Shown here: piece after piece, positions 7,327 to 13,502 of the stretch
Layout: the number at the start of each line of letters is the position of its first letter
Position numbering within the stretch: position 1 is the stretch's first letter
NCBI GenBank assembly: GCA_964463915.1
Contig: CAYXEH010000062.1
Location: 1 to 13,502 of the forward strand
DNA: 13,502 nt
Direction of reading: 5' to 3'
Origin: PUPG01 sp964463915
GTDB taxonomy: Bacteria; Bacteroidota; Bacteroidia; Bacteroidales; UBA7960
The notes under the pieces: generated by a model
Databases searched by the model: none
Told to the model about the DNA's origin: nothing
Seen by the model: only the letters and a program-made list of their open reading frames with translations
Program-made: the position numbers and the translations under genes

Positions 7327-7373
7327 ATCCGGGAGAAACTTCCCCGTGCAGCATCCTGAATCATCCTGAAAGA

Positions 7374-10319
7374 ATGAATGAGATAACTGACAATACCACC
7401 GCCATTCCCTTTGACCGGCTGGCCCGGGAAATGGAAGGGGAGTTGTATGACAACATGAGCTGGCGGCTTCTGTATGCCACCGACGCTTCGGTGTTCAGGG
7501 AGGTACCGGCAGCGGTATGTTGCCCTGCTGGCACAGAGGATTTAAAAAAGATACTGGCTTTCTGTACGGAACAGGGGCTGCCAATGATTCCCCGAACGGC
7601 CGGAACCTCCCTTGCCGGGCAGGTGGTGGGCCACGGCCTGGTGGTGGATTTCTCCAGGCACATGAACCGGATCCTGGAGCTGAACACCGAAGAGCGGTGG
7701 GTGAAGGTGCAACCGGGGGTGATCCTTGACGACCTGAACCGTTTCCTGGAACCGCACGGGCTGTTTTTCGGCCCGGAAACTTCCACGGGGAATCGCTGCA
7801 TGATCGGCGGGATGGTGGCCAACAACTCCTGCGGGTCGCACTCCCTGGTTTACGGGAGCACCCGCGACCATACCCTGGAGATCTCTGCGCTGCTAAGTGA
7901 CGGCTCCGAAGTCTTGTTCGGCCCCATGCACCAGGAAGAGTTCCGGGAAAAATGCACCGGCCACAAGCTGGAGAACAAGATCTACAAGCATGTGTTTGAG
8001 ATGCTTTCGGATAAAGGAAACCAGGAAGAGATCCGGGCGCAATATCCCGATCCGCGCATCAACCGCAGAAACACCGGCTACGCCCTCGACCTCTTGCTCA
8101 ACGCGGAAATATTTGACGGGAAGGAACCTTTTAATTTTTGCAAACTGCTTTGCGGATCGGAAGGGACGCTGGCGCTGTCCTTAGAGATCAAGCTTAGCCT
8201 CGTGGAACTCCCTCCGCCCGAAAAGGCGCTGGTGTGCGTCCATACGGAAAGCATCCAGGAAGCCCTGCAGGCCAACCTGGTGGCCCTGAAGCACGGACCG
8301 GTGGCGGTGGAACTGATCGACAGGGTGATCCTGGACTGCACCCGTTCCAACATCACCCAGGCCAGGAACCGTTTTTTCATCAAGGGAGATCCCGGCGCCA
8401 TCCTGGTGGTGGAATTTGCCTGCAACAACCGCAGCGAGGGGGAAGAAAAGGCGGCAGCCATGGAAGCGGAGATGCGCAAAGAGCACCTGGGCTATCATTA
8501 CCCGCTGTTGTTCGGTGGAGATATCAACAAGGTATGGGCGTTGCGCAAAGCGGGGCTGGGGCTTCTGTCCAACCTTCCGGGAGACGCCAAGCCGGTGGCG
8601 GTGATTGAAGACACGGCTGTTCATCCTGATATGCTTCCCGGGTTTATCAAAGAGTTGCAGGTTTTGCTGGACAAGCTGGGGCTGAGATGTGTGTTTTATG
8701 CGCATATCGGCACGGGAGAGCTGCACCTGCGGCCGGTGCTCAACCTGAAAAACCACACCGATGTGGAGCGCTTCCACCAGGTGGCAAAGGAAACCGCCCT
8801 GCTGATCAAAAAATACCGGGGCTCGCTCAGCGGTGAGCATGGCGACGGCCGGCTCAGGGGGGAGTTCATTCCCCTGGTGCTGGGAGAGAAAAACACCCGG
8901 CTGCTGCAGGAGATCAAAACCACCTGGGACCCCCGTGGCCTGTTCAATCCGGAAAAGATCATCCATACCCCATCCATCAAAACCTCATTGAGGTACGCCC
9001 CCGGTCAGACGGAGAAAAAGATCAACACCTACTTTGATTTCCAGGATACGCGGGGCTTTTTAAGGGCGGTTGAAAAATGCAACGGTTCCGGCGATTGCCT
9101 GAAACCATCAGCGGCCGGGGGTGTGATGTGCCCCTCCTACCAGGCCACCCGTGAGGAGCCCCACAGCACCCGGGGAAGGGCCAATATCCTGAGGGAATTT
9201 ATCACCAACTCTCCCAGAAAGAACCCCTTCGACCACAAAGAGATCATGGAGGTGCTGGACCTTTGTCTCTCCTGCAAGGGATGTAAATCAGAATGTCCCT
9301 CCAGTGTGGACATGGGCAAATACAAGGCCGAGGCATTGCAGCATTACTACGAGACCAACGGCACACCCCTGCAGGCGCGGGTAACCGGGGCTTACGCCAA
9401 ATTCAACCGGATGGGCAGCCTTTTCCCGGCCATGTACAATTTTTTCGCCAAAAACAGGCTGACATCCGGGGCGATCAAGCACTTCCTGGGGTTCAGCCCC
9501 AAAAGGAATCTTCCGCTGCTGCAGTCATCCACCCTCAGGAAATGGGCATTGATGCACCTTTCAGGGCTCAACAACCTGAACAGGAACGGAAAGGAAGTCA
9601 TTGTTTTCTGTGACGAGTTCACCAACTACAACGACACGGATACCGGCATCAATACCATCATGCTGCTGCATCACCTGGGCTACCGGGTCACAATGCCAAA
9701 CCACGGCGAAAGCGGCCGTACTTACCTGTCAAAAGGACTGCTCAAACAAGCGGCCAAAAGGGCGGCAAAAAACGTGGAGGCCCTTCACCCGCTGGTCAGT
9801 GCGGACAAGCCACTGGTCGGCATCGAGCCCTCGGCCCTGTTGTGCTTCCGCGATGAATACGCCCTGCTGCTTGAGGGTGAGATCCGCGAAAAAGCGATCA
9901 GCCTTGCTTCCCACGCATACACCCTGGATGAGTTCATTGCCGGGGAAATAAGATCAGGACAAATTTCTTCCGGGGCATTTACCGACACCCCACGAAAAAT
10001 CTACCTCCACGGGCATTGCCACCAGAAGGCACTCTCATCGGTCAGCAGTACCGTGCAGATGCTCTCCGTGCTCCCCCATACGGAAATCAGGGAGATCGAA
10101 TGTGGTTGTTGTGGCATGGCGGGGGCCTTCGGGTTTGAGAAGAACCATTATGAGCTTAGCATGCAGATCGGCGAGCTGTCGCTCTTCCCGGCCATCCGGC
10201 AGGCGGAGAAAGATGCAATTATTGCGGCCCCCGGCACCAGCTGCCGGCAGCAGATCCATGACGGCACCGGCCGTGTGGCCCTGCACCCGGCCGATATCCT
10301 GTTCCTTGCACTGAAATAA
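7374..10319 (+). CDS. FAD-linked oxidase fused to Fe-S/CCG subunit (YdiJ/GlcD-GlcF-like 2-hydroxyacid dehydrogenase)
   Basis: The protein has 981 residues and joins in one chain what are GlcD- and GlcF-type subunits. Residues about 45-275 form the FAD-binding PCMH domain (PRTAGTSLAGQ at 73-83, GNRCMIGGMVANNSCG at 139-154). About 280-535 is the FAD-oxidase C-terminal domain (AHIGTGELHLRP, SGEHGDGRLRGEF, WDPRGLFNPEKI). Two 4Fe-4S regions follow: Cys569, Cys575 and Cys586 (CNGSGDC...MCPSYQATREE) and Cys631-Cys641 (CLSCKGCKSECP). The C-terminal half-pair of CCG domains has one full motif (GHCHQKAL at 880-887, ECGCCGMAGAFG at 909-920); the first copy is degenerate. The family oxidises D-2-hydroxyacids such as D-lactate or D-2-hydroxyglutarate and passes electrons to the respiratory chain; the substrate here cannot be told from sequence. 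No signal peptide or membrane helix was seen. It stands alone, divergent from lolD and convergent with rpsA. Confidence 0.9.
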   Translation: MNEITDNTTAIPFDRLAREMEGELYDNMSWRLLYATDASVFREVPAAVCCPAGTEDLKKILAFCTEQGLPMIPRTAGTSLAGQVVGHGLVVDFSRHMNRILELNTEERWVKVQPGVILDDLNRFLEPHGLFFGPETSTGNRCMIGGMVANNSCGSHSLVYGSTRDHTLEISALLSDGSEVLFGPMHQEEFREKCTGHKLENKIYKHVFEMLSDKGNQEEIRAQYPDPRINRRNTGYALDLLLNAEIFDGKEPFNFCKLLCGSEGTLALSLEIKLSLVELPPPEKALVCVHTESIQEALQANLVALKHGPVAVELIDRVILDCTRSNITQARNRFFIKGDPGAILVVEFACNNRSEGEEKAAAMEAEMRKEHLGYHYPLLFGGDINKVWALRKAGLGLLSNLPGDAKPVAVIEDTAVHPDMLPGFIKELQVLLDKLGLRCVFYAHIGTGELHLRPVLNLKNHTDVERFHQVAKETALLIKKYRGSLSGEHGDGRLRGEFIPLVLGEKNTRLLQEIKTTWDPRGLFNPEKIIHTPSIKTSLRYAPGQTEKKINTYFDFQDTRGFLRAVEKCNGSGDCLKPSAAGGVMCPSYQATREEPHSTRGRANILREFITNSPRKNPFDHKEIMEVLDLCLSCKGCKSECPSSVDMGKYKAEALQHYYETNGTPLQARVTGAYAKFNRMGSLFPAMYNFFAKNRLTSGAIKHFLGFSPKRNLPLLQSSTLRKWALMHLSGLNNLNRNGKEVIVFCDEFTNYNDTDTGINTIMLLHHLGYRVTMPNHGESGRTYLSKGLLKQAAKRAAKNVEALHPLVSADKPLVGIEPSALLCFRDEYALLLEGEIREKAISLASHAYTLDEFIAGEIRSGQISSGAFTDTPRKIYLHGHCHQKALSSVSSTVQMLSVLPHTEIREIECGCCGMAGAFGFEKNHYELSMQIGELSLFPAIRQAEKDAIIAAPGTSCRQQIHDGTGRVALHPADILFLALK

Positions 10320-10365
10320 TCCCCGACGCCCGTCTCCTGCAGGCCGCCTGCCTGTCCGCGGCTGC

Positions 10366-10470
10366 CCATGTCGTCGCGGACCGCATGTGCATCCAAATTC
10401 GCATGTCTTCCCGGATCGCATGTACGGCCGCATTAGCATGTCTTCCCAGAACCTATGTACAGCCGCATTC
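10366..10470. repeat. Three tandem 35-bp repeats
   Basis: Units lie at 10366-10400, 10401-10435 and 10436-10470. Units 2 and 3 match at 29 of 35 bases and units 1 and 2 at 25 of 35. Each unit carries CATGT near its start; units 1 and 2 also have a second GCATGT 17 nt later, which becomes CTATGT in unit 3. This gives a half-period structure. They sit between the oxidoreductase stop and the shared terminator, with no coding sense. Confidence 0.75.
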
Positions 10471-10491
10471 CCCAACTGCACCACATCCATT

Positions 10492-10525
10492 AAAAAAGGG
10501 CTGACCTGAACGGCCAGCCCTTTTT
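10492..10525. terminator. Bidirectional intrinsic terminator between oxidoreductase and rpsA
   Basis: GGGCTG (10498-10503) pairs with CAGCCC (10515-10520), and CC/GG pairs extend the stem inward past an A-C mismatch. Six As precede the stem and five Ts follow it, so it can act on both strands. It lies 178 nt after the oxidoreductase stop and just after the rpsA stop, between convergent genes. Confidence 0.88.
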
Positions 10526-10549
10526 GCTGTATCCTGATGAGTTAGAGGA

Positions 10550-12679
10550 TTATTTCTCCTCGCCCTCTTCCGGTTTGTCATCTTCAGGCTTCTCTTCTTT
10601 CTTCGCAGCAGCCTTCTTTGCAGGAGCCTTTTTCTTGGGCTCCTCTTTCGCCTCTTCCTCCTTCTCTGCCTTAGGCTCCTCTTTAGCTTCGGCTTCCTCT
10701 TCAGCCTTTTCTTCTTTCTTCGCAGCAGCCTTCTTTGCAGGGGCCTTTTTCTTAGGCTCTTCCTTGGTTTCCTCTTTGGCTTCAGCTTTGGGCTCCTCTT
10801 TCGCCTCTTCCTTCTTCTCTGCCTTCGGCTCCTCCTTCACTTCTTCCTTCTCCTCTGCTCTAGCTTCGGCTTTCTCCCTGGCCGCCTTTTCTTCCAGTTT
10901 CCTGATGGCCTCTTCTTTCTTGGCCTGTTGCGCCGATTTCTCGGTTTTTTCGAACTGTGATTTCAGGCTGGCAAGTGCATCCAGGTCACCAAGGGTGGTT
11001 TTCTCCAGGTTATCCTTCATCTTCTTCACGGTCTTCTTGGTGGCCTTTTCTTTGGTCTTGCGATCGGCAGCCTCAGAAGCACGTTCTGCATACTTCACAT
11101 CCTGGAATACCTTGGTATGGGAAACAACAATTTTCTTGCTGTCTTTATTGAACTCGATCACTTTGAAATCAAGGGTCTCGTCCATCTTGGCGGTAGAGCC
11201 GTCTTCCTTCACGATATGACGTGTGGGAGCAAAACCTTCCACACCATAAGGCAGGGCCACGATCACTCCTTTGTCGGAAGTTCCGACGATGGTTCCCTGG
11301 TGTACGGAATCAATGGTAAACACCGACTCAAATACATCCCACGGGTTCTCCTCCAGCTGCTTGTGTCCGAGGCTCAGACGACGGTTCTCCTTGTCCACGT
11401 CCAGTACAACCACTTCGATCTGCTCACCGATCTTGGTGAATTCAGCCGGGTGCTTGATCTTTTTGCTCCAGGAAAGGTCACTGATATGGATCAGTCCGTC
11501 CACACCTTCTTCAAGCTCTACAAAAATACCGAAGTTGGTAAAGTTGCGTACCGTGGCATTTGTTTTGGTGCCAACGGCGTATTTCTCGTGGATATTCTCC
11601 CACGGATCAGGCATCAGTTGCTTGATACCCAATGACATTTTGCGTTCTTCACGGTCCAGTGTCAGGATAACGGCTTCCACCTCGTCACCGACTTTCAGGA
11701 AGTCCTGTGCGGTGCGCAGGTGCTGCGACCATGACATTTCAGACACGTGGATCAGTCCTTCCACGCCGGAAGCGATCTCGATGAAGGCACCGTAATCGGC
11801 AATCACCACAACTTTTCCTTTCACCTTGTCACCGACTTTGAGGTTCGGATCCAGTGAATCCCACGGATGGGGTGTAAGCTGTTTCAGACCGAGGGCAATT
11901 CGTTTCTTGTTCTCGTCAAAGTCAAGAATAACCACGTTGATCTTCTCATCCAGCTGAACAATTTCTTCAGGATGGTTGATGCGGCCCCACGACAGGTCGG
12001 TAATGTGAACCAGGCCGTCTACACCGCCCAGGTCAACAAATACACCGTAAGAAGTGATGTTCTTGACCGTACCTTCCAGGATCTGTCCTTTTTCCAGCTT
12101 GGCAATGATCTCTGCCTTCTGAATTTCAAGTTCCGCTTCAATAAGTGCCTTATGCGACACCACAACGTTTTTGTATTCGTGATTGATCTTCACCACTTTG
12201 AAATCCATGGTCTTGCCCACGTATATATCATAATCGCGAATGGGCTTCACGTCAATCTGCGATCCGGGCAAAAAGGCTTCAATACCGAATACATCCACAA
12301 TGAGACCACCTTTGGTACGGCATTTCACAAAGCCCTTGATGATCTCGTCATTCTCTTTTGCTTTATTGATACGTTCCCAGGAGCGAAGTGTACGCGCTTT
12401 CTTGTGCGAAAGGACCAGCTGACCGCTTTGGTCCTCCTGGCTTTCTACATATACTTCAATGGTATCACCCACTTTAAGATCGGGATTGTAGCGCAGTTCA
12501 GCCGCGGGAATCACTCCGTCAGACTTGAAACCGATATTGACCACGATCTCGCGGGCATTTTTTGAAACGACCAGTCCGTCAATGACCTCCCCTTCTCCGA
12601 TGGATTTCAGGGTTTCTTCATACATATTCTCAAGGCGCTTGCGCTCGTCTTCCGAGTAAACGTCCTGTTTTGTATCCAC
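10550..12679 (-). CDS. rpsA: 30S ribosomal protein S1 with long Lys/Glu/Ala-rich C-terminal tail (5' end broken)
   Basis: S1 binds mRNA and docks it on the 30S subunit. Six S1/OB-fold domains are visible at about 29-93, 112-177, 198-266, 283-353, 370-439 and 457-521, with motifs such as YGVFVDLGGVDGLVHITDLS and YGAFIEIASGVEGLIHVSEM. After TTLGDLDALASL (561-572) comes a charged tail (about 585-709) rich in Lys, Glu, Ala and Pro, with the block EEPKKKAPAKKAAAKKEEK at 640-658 and again at 679-697. The coordinates use a GTG at 12679, but coding sense continues upstream: EEQVPGEFDWDAVDTKQD reads like a normal Bacteroidota S1 N-terminus, and the GTG is probably an internal Val. The frame stays open to a TAA at 12755-12757 without any ATG, so the true start and promoter are missing. 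Only the 5' edge is in doubt. Confidence 0.93.
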   Translation of the reverse strand: MDTKQDVYSEDERKRLENMYEETLKSIGEGEVIDGLVVSKNAREIVVNIGFKSDGVIPAAELRYNPDLKVGDTIEVYVESQEDQSGQLVLSHKKARTLRSWERINKAKENDEIIKGFVKCRTKGGLIVDVFGIEAFLPGSQIDVKPIRDYDIYVGKTMDFKVVKINHEYKNVVVSHKALIEAELEIQKAEIIAKLEKGQILEGTVKNITSYGVFVDLGGVDGLVHITDLSWGRINHPEEIVQLDEKINVVILDFDENKKRIALGLKQLTPHPWDSLDPNLKVGDKVKGKVVVIADYGAFIEIASGVEGLIHVSEMSWSQHLRTAQDFLKVGDEVEAVILTLDREERKMSLGIKQLMPDPWENIHEKYAVGTKTNATVRNFTNFGIFVELEEGVDGLIHISDLSWSKKIKHPAEFTKIGEQIEVVVLDVDKENRRLSLGHKQLEENPWDVFESVFTIDSVHQGTIVGTSDKGVIVALPYGVEGFAPTRHIVKEDGSTAKMDETLDFKVIEFNKDSKKIVVSHTKVFQDVKYAERASEAADRKTKEKATKKTVKKMKDNLEKTTLGDLDALASLKSQFEKTEKSAQQAKKEEAIRKLEEKAAREKAEARAEEKEEVKEEPKAEKKEEAKEEPKAEAKEETKEEPKKKAPAKKAAAKKEEKAEEEAEAKEEPKAEKEEEAKEEPKKKAPAKKAAAKKEEKPEDDKPEEGEEK
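10594..10758 (-). repeat. Duplicated 48-bp block in the rpsA tail
   Basis: The stretches 10594-10641 and 10711-10758 match at 46 of 48 bases and lie 117 nt (39 codons) apart. They encode the two copies of the Ala/Lys/Pro-rich block in the S1 tail. The near identity suggests recent duplication or ongoing slippage. Confidence 0.85.
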
Positions 12680-12779
12680 AGCATCCCAGTCAAATTCCCC
12701 GGGTACCTGCTCTTCAAAAACAGATTCCTCTTTCTGGACAGGAATTGATTTTTCTTATCAAAAGAGTGGATTCGGGCTG

Positions 12780-13142
12780 ATGTCTCAGTTTTATCTTGTC
12801 AACATTACCGGAGCGGAAAAATACAATGCATTCACCGGAAAAGATCTGGGAAATCGGATGGGCGGTTATTATGTAGAGGCCGATTATGATCTTTTCCGTT
12901 TGATGAATATATCCGGGCAAAAACTGAAGCCATTCATTCGTTATGAACAGCTGAATACCCATATGGATGTTCCGGAAAATACAGAGGAGCGATCCGTATA
13001 TAACAGGTCATATATCATCACAGGATTAGGTTGGTGGTTAAGCAGCGGAGCGGTTCTTAAAACCGACCTGCAATTCTCAAAAGATGCAGCGAGCACAGAA
13101 TTTACAACTGCCTTAAATGTAGGAGTCGGAGTCAGGTTTTAA
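12780..13142 (+). CDS. Outer-membrane porin-like beta-barrel protein, C-terminal fragment
   Basis: The visible 120 residues are the end of an outer-membrane beta-barrel: alternating polar/hydrophobic strands (GGYYVEADYDLF, LKPFIRYEQLNTHM, GAVLKTDLQFS, TTALNVGVGVRF) and a C-terminal Phe, the usual barrel sorting signal. The LKPFIRYE and GAVLKTDLQ stretches resemble the phosphate-selective porin O/P type of barrel in Bacteroidota. The ATG at 12780 is not the native start: sense continues upstream as FSYQKSGFGL from about 12750, and no signal peptide is present. At about 12750 the frame runs into antisense of rpsA, so most of the gene is absent. It cannot make a whole barrel as it stands. Confidence 0.7.
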   Translation: MSQFYLVNITGAEKYNAFTGKDLGNRMGGYYVEADYDLFRLMNISGQKLKPFIRYEQLNTHMDVPENTEERSVYNRSYIITGLGWWLSSGAVLKTDLQFSKDAASTEFTTALNVGVGVRF

Positions 13143-13168
13143 CCCTGAATTAAATTCAAATCATAATT

Positions 13169-13217
13169 ATGAAAATTCTCTTCATATCAATAATGAGCAT
13201 TTCAATACTCCTTGCTG
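13169..13217 (+). pseudogene. Start of a secreted-protein gene, cut after 16-17 codons
   Basis: An ATG 26 nt after the porin stop opens MKILFISIMSISILLAA, a good signal-peptide start with one Lys and a hydrophobic core. This is what would be expected of the next gene in an operon. From about 13217 on, the frame (LPDLPDLKRYLQ...) is only the antisense of the gene running the other way, so the body of this gene is missing. The product cannot be named. Confidence 0.5.
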
Positions 13218-13502
13218 CGGATCTTCCTGATTTACCAGATTTAAAAAGGTATCTTCAGACCTTTTTGTTATATCCGGTGCCACAGCAATTAATTTTTCAG
13301 GCTTTCCACCTGATTTGTTCAATTTCTGTATTTTTTTTACAACTTCAACAGGTAGTGCCACTTGTCCGGATGAAGTTTCTCCTTTCAGGGCATACCAGTA
13401 AATACCTTTGAAAATATCGGCTTTAAGAAAAACATAGTCACCAGCTTCAGTTTGCAAGGGTATATTATTTGGCGGGAAGTCTTTCTGAGCGTCAATATAC
13501 GA
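13182..13502 (-). CDS. Unrecognised protein, partial at both ends
   Basis: The frame is open from the right edge of the window, where its start would lie beyond, to a TGA at 13182. The stretch of about 94 residues down to about 13222 has protein character (DAQKDFPPNN, EAGDYVFLKADIFKGIYWYA, LPVEVVKKIQKLNKSGGKPE, KLIAVAPDITKR). The last dozen codons (DPQQGVLKCSLLI) overlap the signal-peptide start on the other strand and are probably not native, so the 3' end is also lost at the breakpoint near 13217-13222. I do not recognise the family. No transmembrane segment is seen in the visible part. Confidence 0.5.
   Translation of the reverse strand, partial: SYIDAQKDFPPNNIPLQTEAGDYVFLKADIFKGIYWYALKGETSSGQVALPVEVVKKIQKLNKSGGKPEKLIAVAPDITKRSEDTFLNLVNQEDPQQGVLKCSLLI

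Noticed and set aside
8181..8966. 261-codon minus-strand ORF
   Set aside because: It is a shadow of the oxidoreductase, whose forward frame carries the FAD-domain motifs; long antisense ORFs are common in GC-rich genes.
10366..10470. 35-bp repeats as a second CRISPR array
   Set aside because: The units are directly adjacent with no spacers and are unrelated to the 36-bp repeat at 1-222.
11117..12565. Plus-strand ORFs of 172-232 codons opposite rpsA
   Set aside because: They are antisense to conserved S1 domains, and their apparent repeats only mirror the S1 repeats.
12714..12962. 82-codon minus-strand ORF upstream of rpsA
   Set aside because: It spans the breakpoint and is antisense to the porin fragment in its main part; it has no protein-family character.
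13243..13266. AAAAAGGT/ACCTTTTT hairpin as a terminator
   Set aside because: It is an 8-bp AT-rich stem inside the sensible part of the right-hand minus-strand frame, where it encodes KRSEDTFL; likely chance.

Overview
The window looks like a chromosomal contig from a member of the Bacteroidota. Three things point there: promoter elements of the phylum's TTTG/TAnnTTTG type, start codons without Shine-Dalgarno sequences, and Bacteroidota-style LolD, ribosomal protein S1, outer-membrane porin and Cas9 proteins. No tRNA, rRNA or insertion sequence was seen.

Left third (1-6311): a compact type II-C CRISPR-Cas locus. The window opens inside a 36-bp-repeat array (1-222) whose outer copies are decayed and whose cas-proximal copies are perfect. 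An AT-rich leader candidate (223-359) follows. cas2, cas1 and a very large cas9 (1525 codons) are all on the minus strand and spaced by only 4-8 nt. Just upstream of cas9, on the opposite strand, lies a recognisable tracrRNA with its own promoter, an anti-repeat matching the array, two short hairpins and a UUCG-capped terminator. There is no csn2 or cas4. These parts form a complete adaptation and interference system: Cas1-Cas2 add spacers at the leader end, tracrRNA pairs with the repeat part of the crRNA, and Cas9 cuts. The most unusual feature is a roughly 230-residue insert of four tandem repeats of about 55 residues, between the HNH and RuvC-III parts of Cas9.

Middle (6600-10549): more GC-rich housekeeping genes. 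lolD (lipoprotein-release ATPase, minus strand) and a 981-codon FAD/Fe-S oxidoreductase (plus strand) diverge from a 123-bp region holding two opposed -7 boxes. The oxidoreductase is followed by three tandem 35-bp repeats and a bidirectional terminator shared with the convergent rpsA.

Right end (10550-13502): rpsA (ribosomal protein S1 with a long Lys/Glu/Ala tail) lacks a proper start. Its coding sense breaks at about 12750 against the C-terminal part of an outer-membrane beta-barrel gene. About 470 bp further on, a second break joins the first 16-17 codons of a secreted protein gene to an unrelated, oppositely oriented gene that runs off the window. The last 750 bp are therefore either rearranged or an assembly chimera.
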